A program made the position numbers and the translations under genes. Below, piece after piece: positions 1 to 5,243 of a stretch of 6,363 bases of DNA. This DNA is from UBA1723 sp045642085 (GTDB lineage Bacteria > Bacteroidota > Bacteroidia > Bacteroidales > Paludibacteraceae): contig JAZUIF010000019.1 in NCBI GenBank assembly GCA_045642085.1, positions 1 through 6,363 on the forward strand, read 5' to 3'. The stretch's first letter is position 1; every line of letters begins with the position of its first letter. Below the pieces are notes generated by a model that saw only the letters and a list, made by a program, of their open reading frames with translations, made no database searches and was not told where the DNA came from.

Positions 1-135
1 CATGGCTACGATCCGACTTGTGATAAAAGTCTGGCGATAAGAAATGGTGAGGATGTATATGCGATCCCATACACGATTGAGGCATTTGGGATTGTATACA
101 ATGATAGTATAATGCAAAAATACTTTAAAATGGAA
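1..135 (+). pseudogene. Fragment of an extracellular solute-binding protein, family 1 (ABC sugar transporter)
   Basis: Frame 1 is open from the first base. Its first 42 or so residues read like the middle of a family-1 periplasmic/lipoprotein solute-binding protein: LAIRNGEDVYAIPYTIEA followed by FGIVYNDSIMQKYF. The block 'YAIPYTxEAFGIxYND..MxKYF' is a typical conserved segment of sugar-binding proteins of ABC importers, best known from Firmicutes and Actinobacteria. After MQKYFK the frame stays open to 375, but the translation (rich in S, C, F) loses all family resemblance, so the homology ends somewhere in 112-135. Both the N-terminal and C-terminal parts are missing: the left is cut by the window edge, the right by a junction. 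It overlaps the 3' end of the minus-strand membrane-protein ORF, and both cannot be functional there. Either the gene was broken by recombination or the sequence is chimeric. Family assignment is by motif memory, not a search. Confidence 0.6.
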
Positions 136-926
136 AATTCAAATTTGCCATCATCTATTTCTTTTTGTGATTTGCCAAACAGATTTACATCTCGTTCATG
201 TTTTTTTTGGTCAATCTCCATATCGGTTTTACCATTAAAATATTTAAGACGAGTTACATTTTTGGTAACTATCATATCCATCTTAGGCTGTAAAACTGCT
301 ATTATTGGGTCCCCTATTTTCCAGGTGTTAAATTCTTCTTTTTTTATTTCAAATCGATTATCTAAGTTGGTGTAATCGTAGAAGTGTACATAATATATGG
401 TTCTCTTTGAATAACTTTTTCCTAATTTAGTGATTCTGGCAGTGTATGAGATTTCACGATTCTTAAATACGTATTTTGATAACAAACTCACACTTATATA
501 CTGAATAGCATAGATTCCTGATAATATAAACAACAACGTTATGACCGTCGAAATCAAAAATTTGACATTGCAAAGGACTTGATTGATAATAGAGAATTCA
601 TTGTCGATAGTAAATATAGCTAATGCAATTAGTGTGATAATTACAATCTTAGATGGACATTTGCTATATATTCTATTATTTTCAATTGAGCCCCCAATAG
701 ACAAAAGCGATAAGGAAGCAAATATCTTCCCAAAACTTAATGTTTCTTTTGTATGAATTATAAAAAACGCTACTAATGCTACAGTTAGTGTAACTGTTAT
801 GATATTAGAGTATTTTTCTATCTTCTCTCGATTAAAAAGACATTTCTCCTGGTATGCATCGAAATCAAAAGTATTGTATTGGTTTTGATTTTCCTCAAAT
901 ACTTTAATGCCATCCTTTTTTACCAT
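6..926 (-). CDS. Hypothetical multi-span membrane protein, C-terminal tail probably chimeric
   Basis: This 306-aa ORF is not recognised. It has a hydrophilic N-terminus (1-39), hydrophobic stretches at about 40-58, 66-80, 102-116 and 129-156 (probably four membrane spans), then a soluble part at 160-270. Residues 170-230 have alternating beta-type sequence (ARITKLGKS, IYYVHFYDY, KIGDPIIAVLQP) that recalls the small beta domain of DUF3592-like membrane proteins; this is only an impression. Residues 271-306 are encoded by DNA whose other strand reads as a convincing solute-binding-protein fragment, so the natural protein probably ends or differs from about residue 263 on. The ATG at 926 lies 26 nt after the crcB stop with no promoter seen between, which suggests cotranscription. 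The gene is clearly more AT-rich than crcB and the 206-aa gene before it, consistent with recent acquisition or low expression. Confidence 0.6.
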   Translation of the reverse strand: MVKKDGIKVFEENQNQYNTFDFDAYQEKCLFNREKIEKYSNIITVTLTVALVAFFIIHTKETLSFGKIFASLSLLSIGGSIENNRIYSKCPSKIVIITLIALAIFTIDNEFSIINQVLCNVKFLISTVITLLFILSGIYAIQYISVSLLSKYVFKNREISYTARITKLGKSYSKRTIYYVHFYDYTNLDNRFEIKKEEFNTWKIGDPIIAVLQPKMDMIVTKNVTRLKYFNGKTDMEIDQKKHERDVNLFGKSQKEIDDGKFEFSILKYFCIILSLYTIPNASIVYGIAYTSSPFLIARLLSQVGS

Positions 927-952
927 TACTTATAAATATAAATATCAATTGA

Positions 953-1315
953 TTACGCGATATATTTCGCAACTGCGATTCCTGCTATACAAGATAAGAC
1001 ACAAACTATAACACTCGAAACTGCATAGATTGCAGCCATTCCGAAATCTCCTTTGTCAATAAATGTTACTGTTTCTAATGAAAATGTGGAGAAGGTTGTG
1101 AAGCCGCCGCAAAAACCAACTTTCAGCAGCAGCGACAATCTCTCATCCACTCCTTTAATATCTGCCATGCCTGCGATCACTCCGATAATGAATGAGCCTA
1201 CGACGTTGGCGATCATCGTTTTGAAAGGAAATGCTGTCGACACGGGAAGATAATTCAACGAATATCTCATCATCGCACCGAGCGCACCTCCAATCGCAAC
1301 GTATAAAAAATTCAT
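953..1315 (-). CDS. crcB: Fluoride-specific ion channel CrcB/Fluc
   Basis: The 120-aa product has the normal length and four-helix plan of Fluc channels, which assemble as antiparallel dimers in the inner membrane and let toxic F- leave the cytoplasm. Visible hallmarks are GGALGAMMRY at 9-18 (conserved Arg17), the helix-2 motif with Asn37 (IANVVGSF, 35-42), and GFCGGFTTFSTF at 67-78. That last stretch holds the helix-3 break, which binds the central Na+, and the two pore phenylalanines (Phe75 and Phe78). The fourth helix fills 93-118. A single gene is present here, as expected for a homodimeric channel. It starts 4 nt after the stop of the 206-aa gene, so the two are almost surely translated from one mRNA. 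No fluoride riboswitch was recognised upstream of the operon. Confidence in the family is very high. Confidence 0.96.
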   Translation of the reverse strand: MNFLYVAIGGALGAMMRYSLNYLPVSTAFPFKTMIANVVGSFIIGVIAGMADIKGVDERLSLLLKVGFCGGFTTFSTFSLETVTFIDKGDFGMAAIYAVSSVIVCVLSCIAGIAVAKYIA

Positions 1316-1319
1316 AGTC

Positions 1320-1940
1320 TTACTGCTTTACAGTTGTCGCACCTTTGGCAATCATGATGAATGGGTAGATAAACTGCACCATCCACTCCTGGTTGTAGCC
1401 AAGTCTGTTGACATTCTCACGAAGACGTCCGGCTGCCTGTGCTGCGTCTAGCTTATCCCAGTCGTTCTTCTCCATCAAATCTCTAACTCCGTCGACAACG
1501 ACCTTCTTGATCATTCCGTCGAAATATTTAGGCATCTGAAGCTTCCATCCAAGATGTGTTGTTAGAAGCTGTACGAAATCCTGTACAAATCCCTGGAATA
1601 CAACGAAAAAGCTGTTGACTTGCTGAAGGTTCTTACAGTTCTTTGTGATTGAGCGGTTGATTGTCTTGAAGAATTCCTCGTTCAAACCATAATTAGCCAT
1701 AAGCATCTTTCTTGCCTCGATTCTTTCGCCAAGACCAAGCTTTCCATTCATAGTAGGCACTTTGCAAGCGACTTTGAAGTTTCTCAAGTCTGGCATCTGA
1801 TTGATATTGGAAATGCCAAATGTTTCAGCCACGAATGCCTGGATATATACACGGATCAAAGAGATGTAGTCTTCCTCATTCTTCTGAATTTCAGCCTGCT
1901 TATCTTCGCCCTTCTTTTTCAAACCGTCTAGTAGACCCAT
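1320..1940 (-). CDS. Conserved-looking hypothetical protein, 206 aa, first gene of the crcB operon
   Basis: I do not recognise the family. The protein begins MGLLDGLKKKGEDKQAEIQK, a charged, probably helical N-terminus without a signal peptide. The remainder looks mostly alpha-helical and soluble: ISLIRVYIQAFVAETFG (27-43), a basic central part (about 66-105) and an aromatic-rich helix NSFFVVFQGFVQDFVQLL (107-124). The C-terminus (QWMVQFIYPFIMIAKG) is moderately hydrophobic and could touch the membrane, but it is short for a full span. The first ATG (1940) is used because the charged N-terminus continues cleanly from it. Codon use resembles the neighbouring lysC, so it looks like a resident gene. 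It precedes crcB by 4 nt. Tight coupling suggests coexpression but does not show a role in fluoride handling. No TAnnTTTG promoter was seen in the AT-rich DNA just upstream. Confidence 0.8.
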   Translation of the reverse strand: MGLLDGLKKKGEDKQAEIQKNEEDYISLIRVYIQAFVAETFGISNINQMPDLRNFKVACKVPTMNGKLGLGERIEARKMLMANYGLNEEFFKTINRSITKNCKNLQQVNSFFVVFQGFVQDFVQLLTTHLGWKLQMPKYFDGMIKKVVVDGVRDLMEKNDWDKLDAAQAAGRLRENVNRLGYNQEWMVQFIYPFIMIAKGATTVKQ

Positions 1941-1946
1941 TTGTTT

Positions 1947-1972
1947 AATTAATAATTATGAATTAATAATTA
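1947..1972. repeat. AT-only direct repeat upstream of the 206-aa gene
   Basis: The 12-mer AATTAATAATTA occurs at 1947-1958 and again at 1961-1972, a 14-nt period separated by TG. It sits 7-32 nt before the start codon of the minus-strand 206-aa gene, in the leader or promoter region. It could be a flexible AT tract, a promoter UP-like region or simple low-complexity DNA. No recognised element fits. Confidence 0.5.
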
Positions 1973-1983
1973 ATAGTTAAGAT

Positions 1984-2050
1984 GCAGAGACGGGAAAACC
2001 CCGTCTTAACATTATATTATCAAAAAGACGGGGACATGCCCCGTCTCTAC
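1984..2050. repeat. Paired palindrome (REPIN-like) of the GTAGAGACG family
   Basis: Two hairpins lie back to back. The first is AGACGGG (1988-1994) with CCCGTCT (2000-2006). The second is AGACGGGG (2026-2033) with CCCCGTCT (2039-2046). The flanks extend the symmetry: GCAGAGACGGG at 1984 on the left mirrors CCCGTCTCTAC ending at 2050 on the right. The outer arms can therefore also pair with each other and the inner arms with each other, across an AT-rich 19-nt centre. This is the architecture of a REP doublet (REPIN) or tiny MITE. It lies between the convergently read-out end of lysC and the start of the next minus-strand gene. A related palindrome lies at 3519-3552, and the hairpin at 4987 shares the core. 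Confidence 0.75.
2022..2048 (-). terminator. Intrinsic terminator of the aspartate kinase gene
   Basis: Read on the minus strand, the stem AGACGGGG (complement of 2039-2046) and CCCCGTCT (complement of 2026-2033) closes a 5-nt loop and is followed directly by TTTTTG (2026-2021). This is a canonical Rho-independent terminator, starting about 11-13 nt after the lysC stop codon. It is also the right half of the paired palindrome, so a repeat appears to have been adopted as a terminator. Confidence 0.75.
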
Positions 2051-2058
2051 GATTCATC

Positions 2059-3444
2059 TTATTTCTTTACACAAAGTGCGTTGTTAAGAGCAACAACAGC
2101 CTTTGAATAGTCACTTCTTTCGATAACGAACTGCATGTTCACCTGACGTAGCGACTGTGCGAAACAGTCGATGTTTACGCCGTTGTCCGACAATGCCTGA
2201 GCTGCCTTGCAAAGGATGCCAGGGTGAGCGATGTTTGTACCGATGCAGCAAACGATTGCAGCCTCTTTAACAACAACCTCGTAGAATGTCTCCTGAAGCT
2301 CCTTGATTAGCTCCTTGCTCTTTGGCTTGTCCCAAACTACCATTGTGATACAGTTGGCGTTTGTTGTCTTCAAGATATAGCTTACACCATGCTTTGCAAA
2401 CACCTGCATAACCTTCAAGTCGTAGCCAACCTCACCTACCATCATTGGGTCGTGAACCTCAATAGCCAACACCTTGTCTGTTCCGGAAACGATCTCAACC
2501 TTAGTCTCCTTGCTGATATAGTTCTTAGAGATAAGTGTTCCAGGATGCTCAGGCTCGAATGTGTTCTTAATACGGATATTGATACCTGCAAGCTCAAGTG
2601 GCTTAGCTGCCTTAGGGTGGATAGCCTCCATACCTACATCAGCAAGCTGGTCAGCAACCATGAAGTTAGTGTTACCAACTACGATGCTGTTCTCTGTACC
2701 AACAAGTTTTGGATCTGCGCTTGATAGGTGGAACTCCTTATGAATAATAGCCTCGTCAGCCTTAACCTCAACTGCGATCTTAGAGAATGTCACCTCTGAA
2801 TAACCACGGTCGAACGCACGCATGATACCCTCGATACCCTTAGTGTAACCAGTAGCGATACAAAGAGTCTTGCTGAAGTCGATTCCTGAGAACTCCTTCT
2901 TGATACGCTCGTCGATTGTAAGAGCCTCGCTATCGTTGAAACCACATAGGTCGACGAAAGTAGCGTCTATACCATTATTCTTGCAGATATTTACAGAGTT
3001 GAATGCTGAATGAGCCTCTCCGATTGAAGAAAGGATCTCACGCGCTGCCAAGAAGATGTTAGCCTTGTTAACGTAACCTGAACCAGCAACGTTGTGCATG
3101 CTGTACAAATAGTTCTTTGCCTGCTCGATACGCTCCTTGATAAACTTGTCAGCGACCTCCTGGTCTAGTTTGATATCAGCGAAACCACGGTTTAGCTCAA
3201 TAAGTTTACCACACAACTCATCAAGCGCTGCACTGTAATCTCCATCTTCTACAAACTTAACATAGATACCAGGAGCTCCTGTCTTCTTATGTTCAAGCAA
3301 CCAGTTAGTAACATTATTGTATGCAGAAACTACAAGGATTCTGTTATACAACTCACTAGCACTTCTTTTTCCCTTGATTATGTTCGCCAAAACGTCCTGA
3401 AACTGACTCATGGACGTACCGCCAATTTTCTCTACTGTAAGCAT
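2059..3444 (-). CDS. lysC: Aspartate kinase (ectoine-associated Ask_Ect-like subfamily)
   Basis: The 461-aa enzyme phosphorylates L-aspartate to aspartyl phosphate, the first step towards lysine (and diaminopimelate), threonine and methionine; it is cytosolic. The N-terminal amino-acid-kinase domain carries the substrate/ATP signature EKIGGTSM (5-12, Lys6), GEAHSAF (142-148), DRGYSEVTFS (212-221, equivalent to the usual GRGGSD block) and SADPKLV (242-248). MEAIHPKAAKPLELAGI (272-288) closes the domain. Two ACT domains follow at about 325-385 and 396-458, the second with GTNIAHPGILCKAAQAL and NVNIDCF-type sequence. From memory, VEKIGGTSM, GRGYSExTFS and HKEFHLSSADPKLV are the hallmarks of aspartokinases found beside ectoine genes in halophiles rather than of E. 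coli LysC. The start at 3444 puts the phosphate-binding Lys at residue 6, as expected. It is transcribed divergently from the aminotransferase gene and is probably monocistronic, with a terminator downstream. Confidence 0.9.
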   Translation of the reverse strand: MLTVEKIGGTSMSQFQDVLANIIKGKRSASELYNRILVVSAYNNVTNWLLEHKKTGAPGIYVKFVEDGDYSAALDELCGKLIELNRGFADIKLDQEVADKFIKERIEQAKNYLYSMHNVAGSGYVNKANIFLAAREILSSIGEAHSAFNSVNICKNNGIDATFVDLCGFNDSEALTIDERIKKEFSGIDFSKTLCIATGYTKGIEGIMRAFDRGYSEVTFSKIAVEVKADEAIIHKEFHLSSADPKLVGTENSIVVGNTNFMVADQLADVGMEAIHPKAAKPLELAGINIRIKNTFEPEHPGTLISKNYISKETKVEIVSGTDKVLAIEVHDPMMVGEVGYDLKVMQVFAKHGVSYILKTTNANCITMVVWDKPKSKELIKELQETFYEVVVKEAAIVCCIGTNIAHPGILCKAAQALSDNGVNIDCFAQSLRQVNMQFVIERSDYSKAVVALNNALCVKK

Positions 3445-3469
3445 TTTTACTATATATATAATTTGAGCG

Positions 3470-3500
3470 CAAAAATAGATAAAAAAATCGGATTGCGAAA
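3470..3500 (-). promoter_or_regulatory. Bacteroidota-type promoter of lysC
   Basis: On the minus strand, TATTTTTG (complement of 3470-3477) matches the -7 consensus TAnnTTTG exactly. A weak -33 element, TTTCG (complement of 3496-3500), lies 18 nt upstream. Transcription would start near 3463, giving a leader of about 20 nt before the lysC ATG. Confidence 0.55.
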
Positions 3501-3518
3501 TGCTAAATGCAAAATTAA

Positions 3519-3552
3519 TGATCGTAGAGACGCACGGACGTGCGTATGATCA
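3519..3552. repeat. Interspersed palindrome, GTAGAGACG family, damaged right arm
   Basis: GTAGAGACG starts at 3525, and ACGCACG (3530-3536) is followed after two bases by its complement CGTGCGT (3539-3545). TGATC (3519-3523) and GATCA (3548-3552) form an outer inverted pair. A perfect copy would end in CTCTAC; instead ATGATCA follows, so the right arm looks decayed. It shares its first nine bases with the complement of 2042-2050. Confidence 0.65.
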
Positions 3553-3658
3553 ATGATTCGATTTAATATTCCCCATAAATGTAAATGACCTTAGCCATTT
3601 CGCTATCAAAAATCAATAATTAATACAGAAATGGACACATTATGTAATAAAAATCAAG

Positions 3659-3693
3659 AATTTTGACAAAAAACGAAAAAAAATGTCAAAATT
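3659..3693. promoter_or_regulatory. Candidate operator: perfect 10-bp inverted repeat before the aminotransferase promoter
   Basis: AATTTTGACA (3659-3668) and its exact complement TGTCAAAATT (3684-3693) flank a 15-nt A-rich spacer. The right arm overlaps the -33 TTG of the promoter at 3692-3725, the expected position of a repressor or activator site. The arms are AT-rich and there is no U tract, so a terminator is less likely. The binding protein is unknown. Confidence 0.5.
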
Positions 3694-3725
3694 GTTGCTC
3701 AAGAACATAAAAGAGTGTAATTTTG
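3692..3725 (+). promoter_or_regulatory. Bacteroidota-type promoter of the aspartate aminotransferase gene
   Basis: TAATTTTG (3718-3725) matches TAnnTTTG exactly, and TTGTTG (3692-3697) lies 20 nt upstream as the -33 element. The predicted start near 3733 gives a leader of about 35 nt. The start codon is preceded by A-rich DNA (TTTAGAAAAAGAAAA), typical of Bacteroidota translation starts. Confidence 0.7.
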
Positions 3726-3767
3726 CAGTCGATAATGTATGTTTAATACAAATTTAGAAAAAGAAAA

Positions 3768-4964
3768 ATGAATCAAGTTTCAGATCGTTTGGCCGCTATG
3801 TCGCCATCAGCGACTTTGGCTATGTCTCAGAAGAGCAGTGAGTTGAAAGCTCAGGGTGTAGATGTCATCAACCTTAGTGTTGGAGAGCCAGATTTCACCA
3901 CCCCAACCCACATCAAGGAGGCTGCTAAGAAGGCAATCGACGACAATTTTTCTTTTTATTCTCCAGTAACTGGTTATGCTTCACTTCGTAACGCAATCTG
4001 CCAGAAGCTTAAGAATGAGAATAATCTTGAGTTCACTCCAGATCAGATCGTTTGTTCGAACGGTGCTAAGCAGTCTGTATGTAATGTTATCCTTTCTATC
4101 ATCAGCAAGGGTGACGAGGTTATCGTTCCTGCTCCATACTGGGTTAGCTACATCGAAATGGTGAAGCTTGCTGAGGGTACAAACGTAATCGTAGAGGCAG
4201 GTCTTGATCAGAACTTCAAGATTACTGCAGAGCAGCTTGAGAAGGCAATCACTCCTAAGACAAAGGGTCTTATCCTTTGTTCTCCATCAAATCCTACAGG
4301 TGCTGTTTACTCTAAGGCAGAACTTGAGGCTTTGGCTAAGGTTATCGAGAAACATCCAAATATCATCGTTATCGCTGACGAGATCTATGAGCACATCAAC
4401 TACGTTGGTAAGCACGAGAGCATCGCTCAGTTTGAGAGCATACGCGACCGTGTCGTTATCATCAATGGTGTATCTAAGGGTTACGCAATGACAGGATGGC
4501 GTCTTGGTTGGATCGCTGCTCCACTTTGGATCGCTAAGGCTTGCTCTAAGCTTCAGGGTCAGTATACTTCAGGTCCTTCTTCAATCGCACAGAAGGCTTC
4601 AGAGGCAGCTTACCTAGGTGATCAGACTTGTGTTGAGACAATGCGTCAGGCATTCGAGAGACGTCGTGACTTGGTTATCTCTTTGGTTAAGGAGATCAAG
4701 GGGCTTGAGGTATCAGTTCCAGACGGTGCATTCTACGTATTCCCACAGTGTAAGAGTTTCTTCGGAAAGAAGACTCCTAAGGGTGATGTAATCGCAAACG
4801 CTAATGATTTGGCAATGTACATCCTAATGGAAGGTCACGTTGCTTGTGTGTCAGGTGACGCATTTGGCGACAAGAACTGCATCCGTATGTCATACGCTAC
4901 TTCAGAGGATAATATCAAGGAAGCTTTCCGCAGAATCAAGGAGTGTCTTGACGCAATCAAGTAA
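3768..4964 (+). CDS. aspC: Aspartate aminotransferase, class I/II PLP-dependent (subgroup Ib)
   Basis: The 398-aa enzyme exchanges the amino group between aspartate/2-oxoglutarate and oxaloacetate/glutamate, linking the TCA intermediates to the aspartate family; it is a cytosolic PLP homodimer. All fold-type I landmarks are in place: INLSVGEPDF (34-43), PYW (123-125, aromatic ring stacking on PLP), SNPTG (174-178, Asn175), ADEIYE (203-208, Asp204 and Tyr207), the Schiff-base lysine in GVSKGYAMTGWRLGW (Lys237, phosphate-binding Arg245), and IRMSYA (372-377, Arg373 for the substrate carboxylate). GEPDF and the length of about 400 residues fit subgroup Ib (Thermus/Bacillus type) rather than E. 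coli AspC. Broader substrate range (for example prephenate or aromatic acids) cannot be excluded. Codon choice is strongly biased (AAG, GCT, CTT, ATC), which suggests high expression. It is divergent from lysC and ends in its own terminator. Confidence 0.93.
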   Translation: MNQVSDRLAAMSPSATLAMSQKSSELKAQGVDVINLSVGEPDFTTPTHIKEAAKKAIDDNFSFYSPVTGYASLRNAICQKLKNENNLEFTPDQIVCSNGAKQSVCNVILSIISKGDEVIVPAPYWVSYIEMVKLAEGTNVIVEAGLDQNFKITAEQLEKAITPKTKGLILCSPSNPTGAVYSKAELEALAKVIEKHPNIIVIADEIYEHINYVGKHESIAQFESIRDRVVIINGVSKGYAMTGWRLGWIAAPLWIAKACSKLQGQYTSGPSSIAQKASEAAYLGDQTCVETMRQAFERRRDLVISLVKEIKGLEVSVPDGAFYVFPQCKSFFGKKTPKGDVIANANDLAMYILMEGHVACVSGDAFGDKNCIRMSYATSEDNIKEAFRRIKECLDAIK

Positions 4965-4986
4965 TTGATTAATCATAAGATATCAT

Positions 4987-5018
4987 AAGGAGACGCGAGT
5001 ATTCACGTCTCCTTTTTT
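4987..5018 (+). terminator. Intrinsic terminator of the aminotransferase gene
   Basis: AAGGAGACG (4987-4995) pairs with CGTCTCCTT (5006-5014) around a 10-nt loop and runs into six Ts (5013-5018), 22 nt after the stop codon. The 9-bp stem includes the same GAGACG core as the palindromes in the other two intergenic regions. Confidence 0.85.
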
Positions 5019-5039
5019 ATTAAACTCCTTTTTATTAAA
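5009..5039. repeat. Tandem duplication of the terminator tail
   Basis: CTCC-T6-ATTAAA (5009-5024) is followed at once by CTCC-T5-ATTAAA (5025-5039), a 16/15-nt tandem duplication differing by one T. It copies the 3' arm end and T tract of the terminator, and ends 4 nt before the next small ORF. Confidence 0.75.
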
Positions 5040-5043
5040 CTTT

Positions 5044-5193
5044 ATGGAATCTCTGTTTTTTATCCCCTATTTGATAGTATATACGATAATCTTAGGTTTG
5101 GTGTTTTGTTTTTCATATCTGTTTTATAAAGAAATCAAACTGGTTTATAATACATTAAGAAAAGACAAAACTAAGTTGGATATTATGGATTAG
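5044..5193 (+). CDS. Small single-span membrane protein, 49 aa (hypothetical)
   Basis: The ORF runs from ATG at 5044 to TAG at 5191-5193. The product begins MESLFFIPYLIVYTIIL, and a hydrophobic helix at about 5-27 is followed by a basic tail (YKEIKLVYNTLRKDKTK). That is the profile of a small inner-membrane protein with the C-terminus inside, by the positive-inside rule. It lies 50 nt before the large membrane-protein ORF on the same strand, whose own N-terminus has a similar plan (membrane helix, then basic segment). I do not recognise it. A strong promoter match lies inside it (5070-5100), which argues that part of this stretch may instead be regulatory. No good ribosome-binding site is visible, which is usual in this phylum. 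Real gene or leader remains open. Confidence 0.45.
   Translation: MESLFFIPYLIVYTIILGLVFCFSYLFYKEIKLVYNTLRKDKTKLDIMD
5070..5100 (+). promoter_or_regulatory. Promoter-like site inside the small ORF, for the TerB-like gene
   Basis: TTTG (5070-5073), a 19-nt spacer and TAGGTTTG (5093-5100) match both elements of the Bacteroidota sigma-ABfr consensus exactly, with normal spacing. A start near 5107 would give a leader of about 135 nt for the gene at 5244. Confidence 0.5.
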
Positions 5194-5243
5194 TCTTTTA
5201 TGATGGCTATGAGTTTGAATAACTATTGAGAAAATTTAGAAAG

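Larger units (their letters stand above)
3445..3767. other. 323-bp divergent intergenic region between lysC and the aminotransferase gene
   Basis: No coding ORF is credible here. From left to right it holds the lysC promoter-like site (3470-3500, minus), a GTAGAGACG palindrome (3519-3552), about 105 bp of AT-rich DNA in which I see nothing (3553-3658), a perfect 10-bp inverted repeat (3659-3693), and the aminotransferase promoter-like site (3692-3725, plus). An A-rich leader then runs to the ATG at 3768. The layout allows separate control of aspartate synthesis and aspartate use. Confidence 0.8.

Noticed and set aside
136..375. Continuation of the + strand frame after the solute-binding fragment
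   Set aside because: The frame stays open but the translation is low-complexity, Ser/Cys/Phe-rich antisense of the membrane gene, with no family resemblance.
1984..2050. CRISPR array or part of one
   Set aside because: Only two inverted units and no regularly spaced direct repeats or unique spacers.
1941..2058. Fluoride (crcB) riboswitch upstream of the crcB operon
   Set aside because: No conserved GGNGAUGG-type core or matching pseudoknot is visible; the hairpins there are the palindrome pair and the lysC terminator.
2389..2743. Plus-strand ORFs across the aspartate kinase gene
   Set aside because: Antisense shadows of a clearly conserved enzyme gene, with no recognisable protein features.
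3659..3693. Intrinsic terminator in the divergent region
   Set aside because: The stem is AT-rich with a 15-nt loop and no T tract, and no gene ends nearby; an operator fits better.
5200..5229. Tiny ORF (9 codons) between the small ORF and the TerB-like gene
   Set aside because: Too short to support, with no regulatory codon run (no amino-acid repeat typical of a leader peptide).
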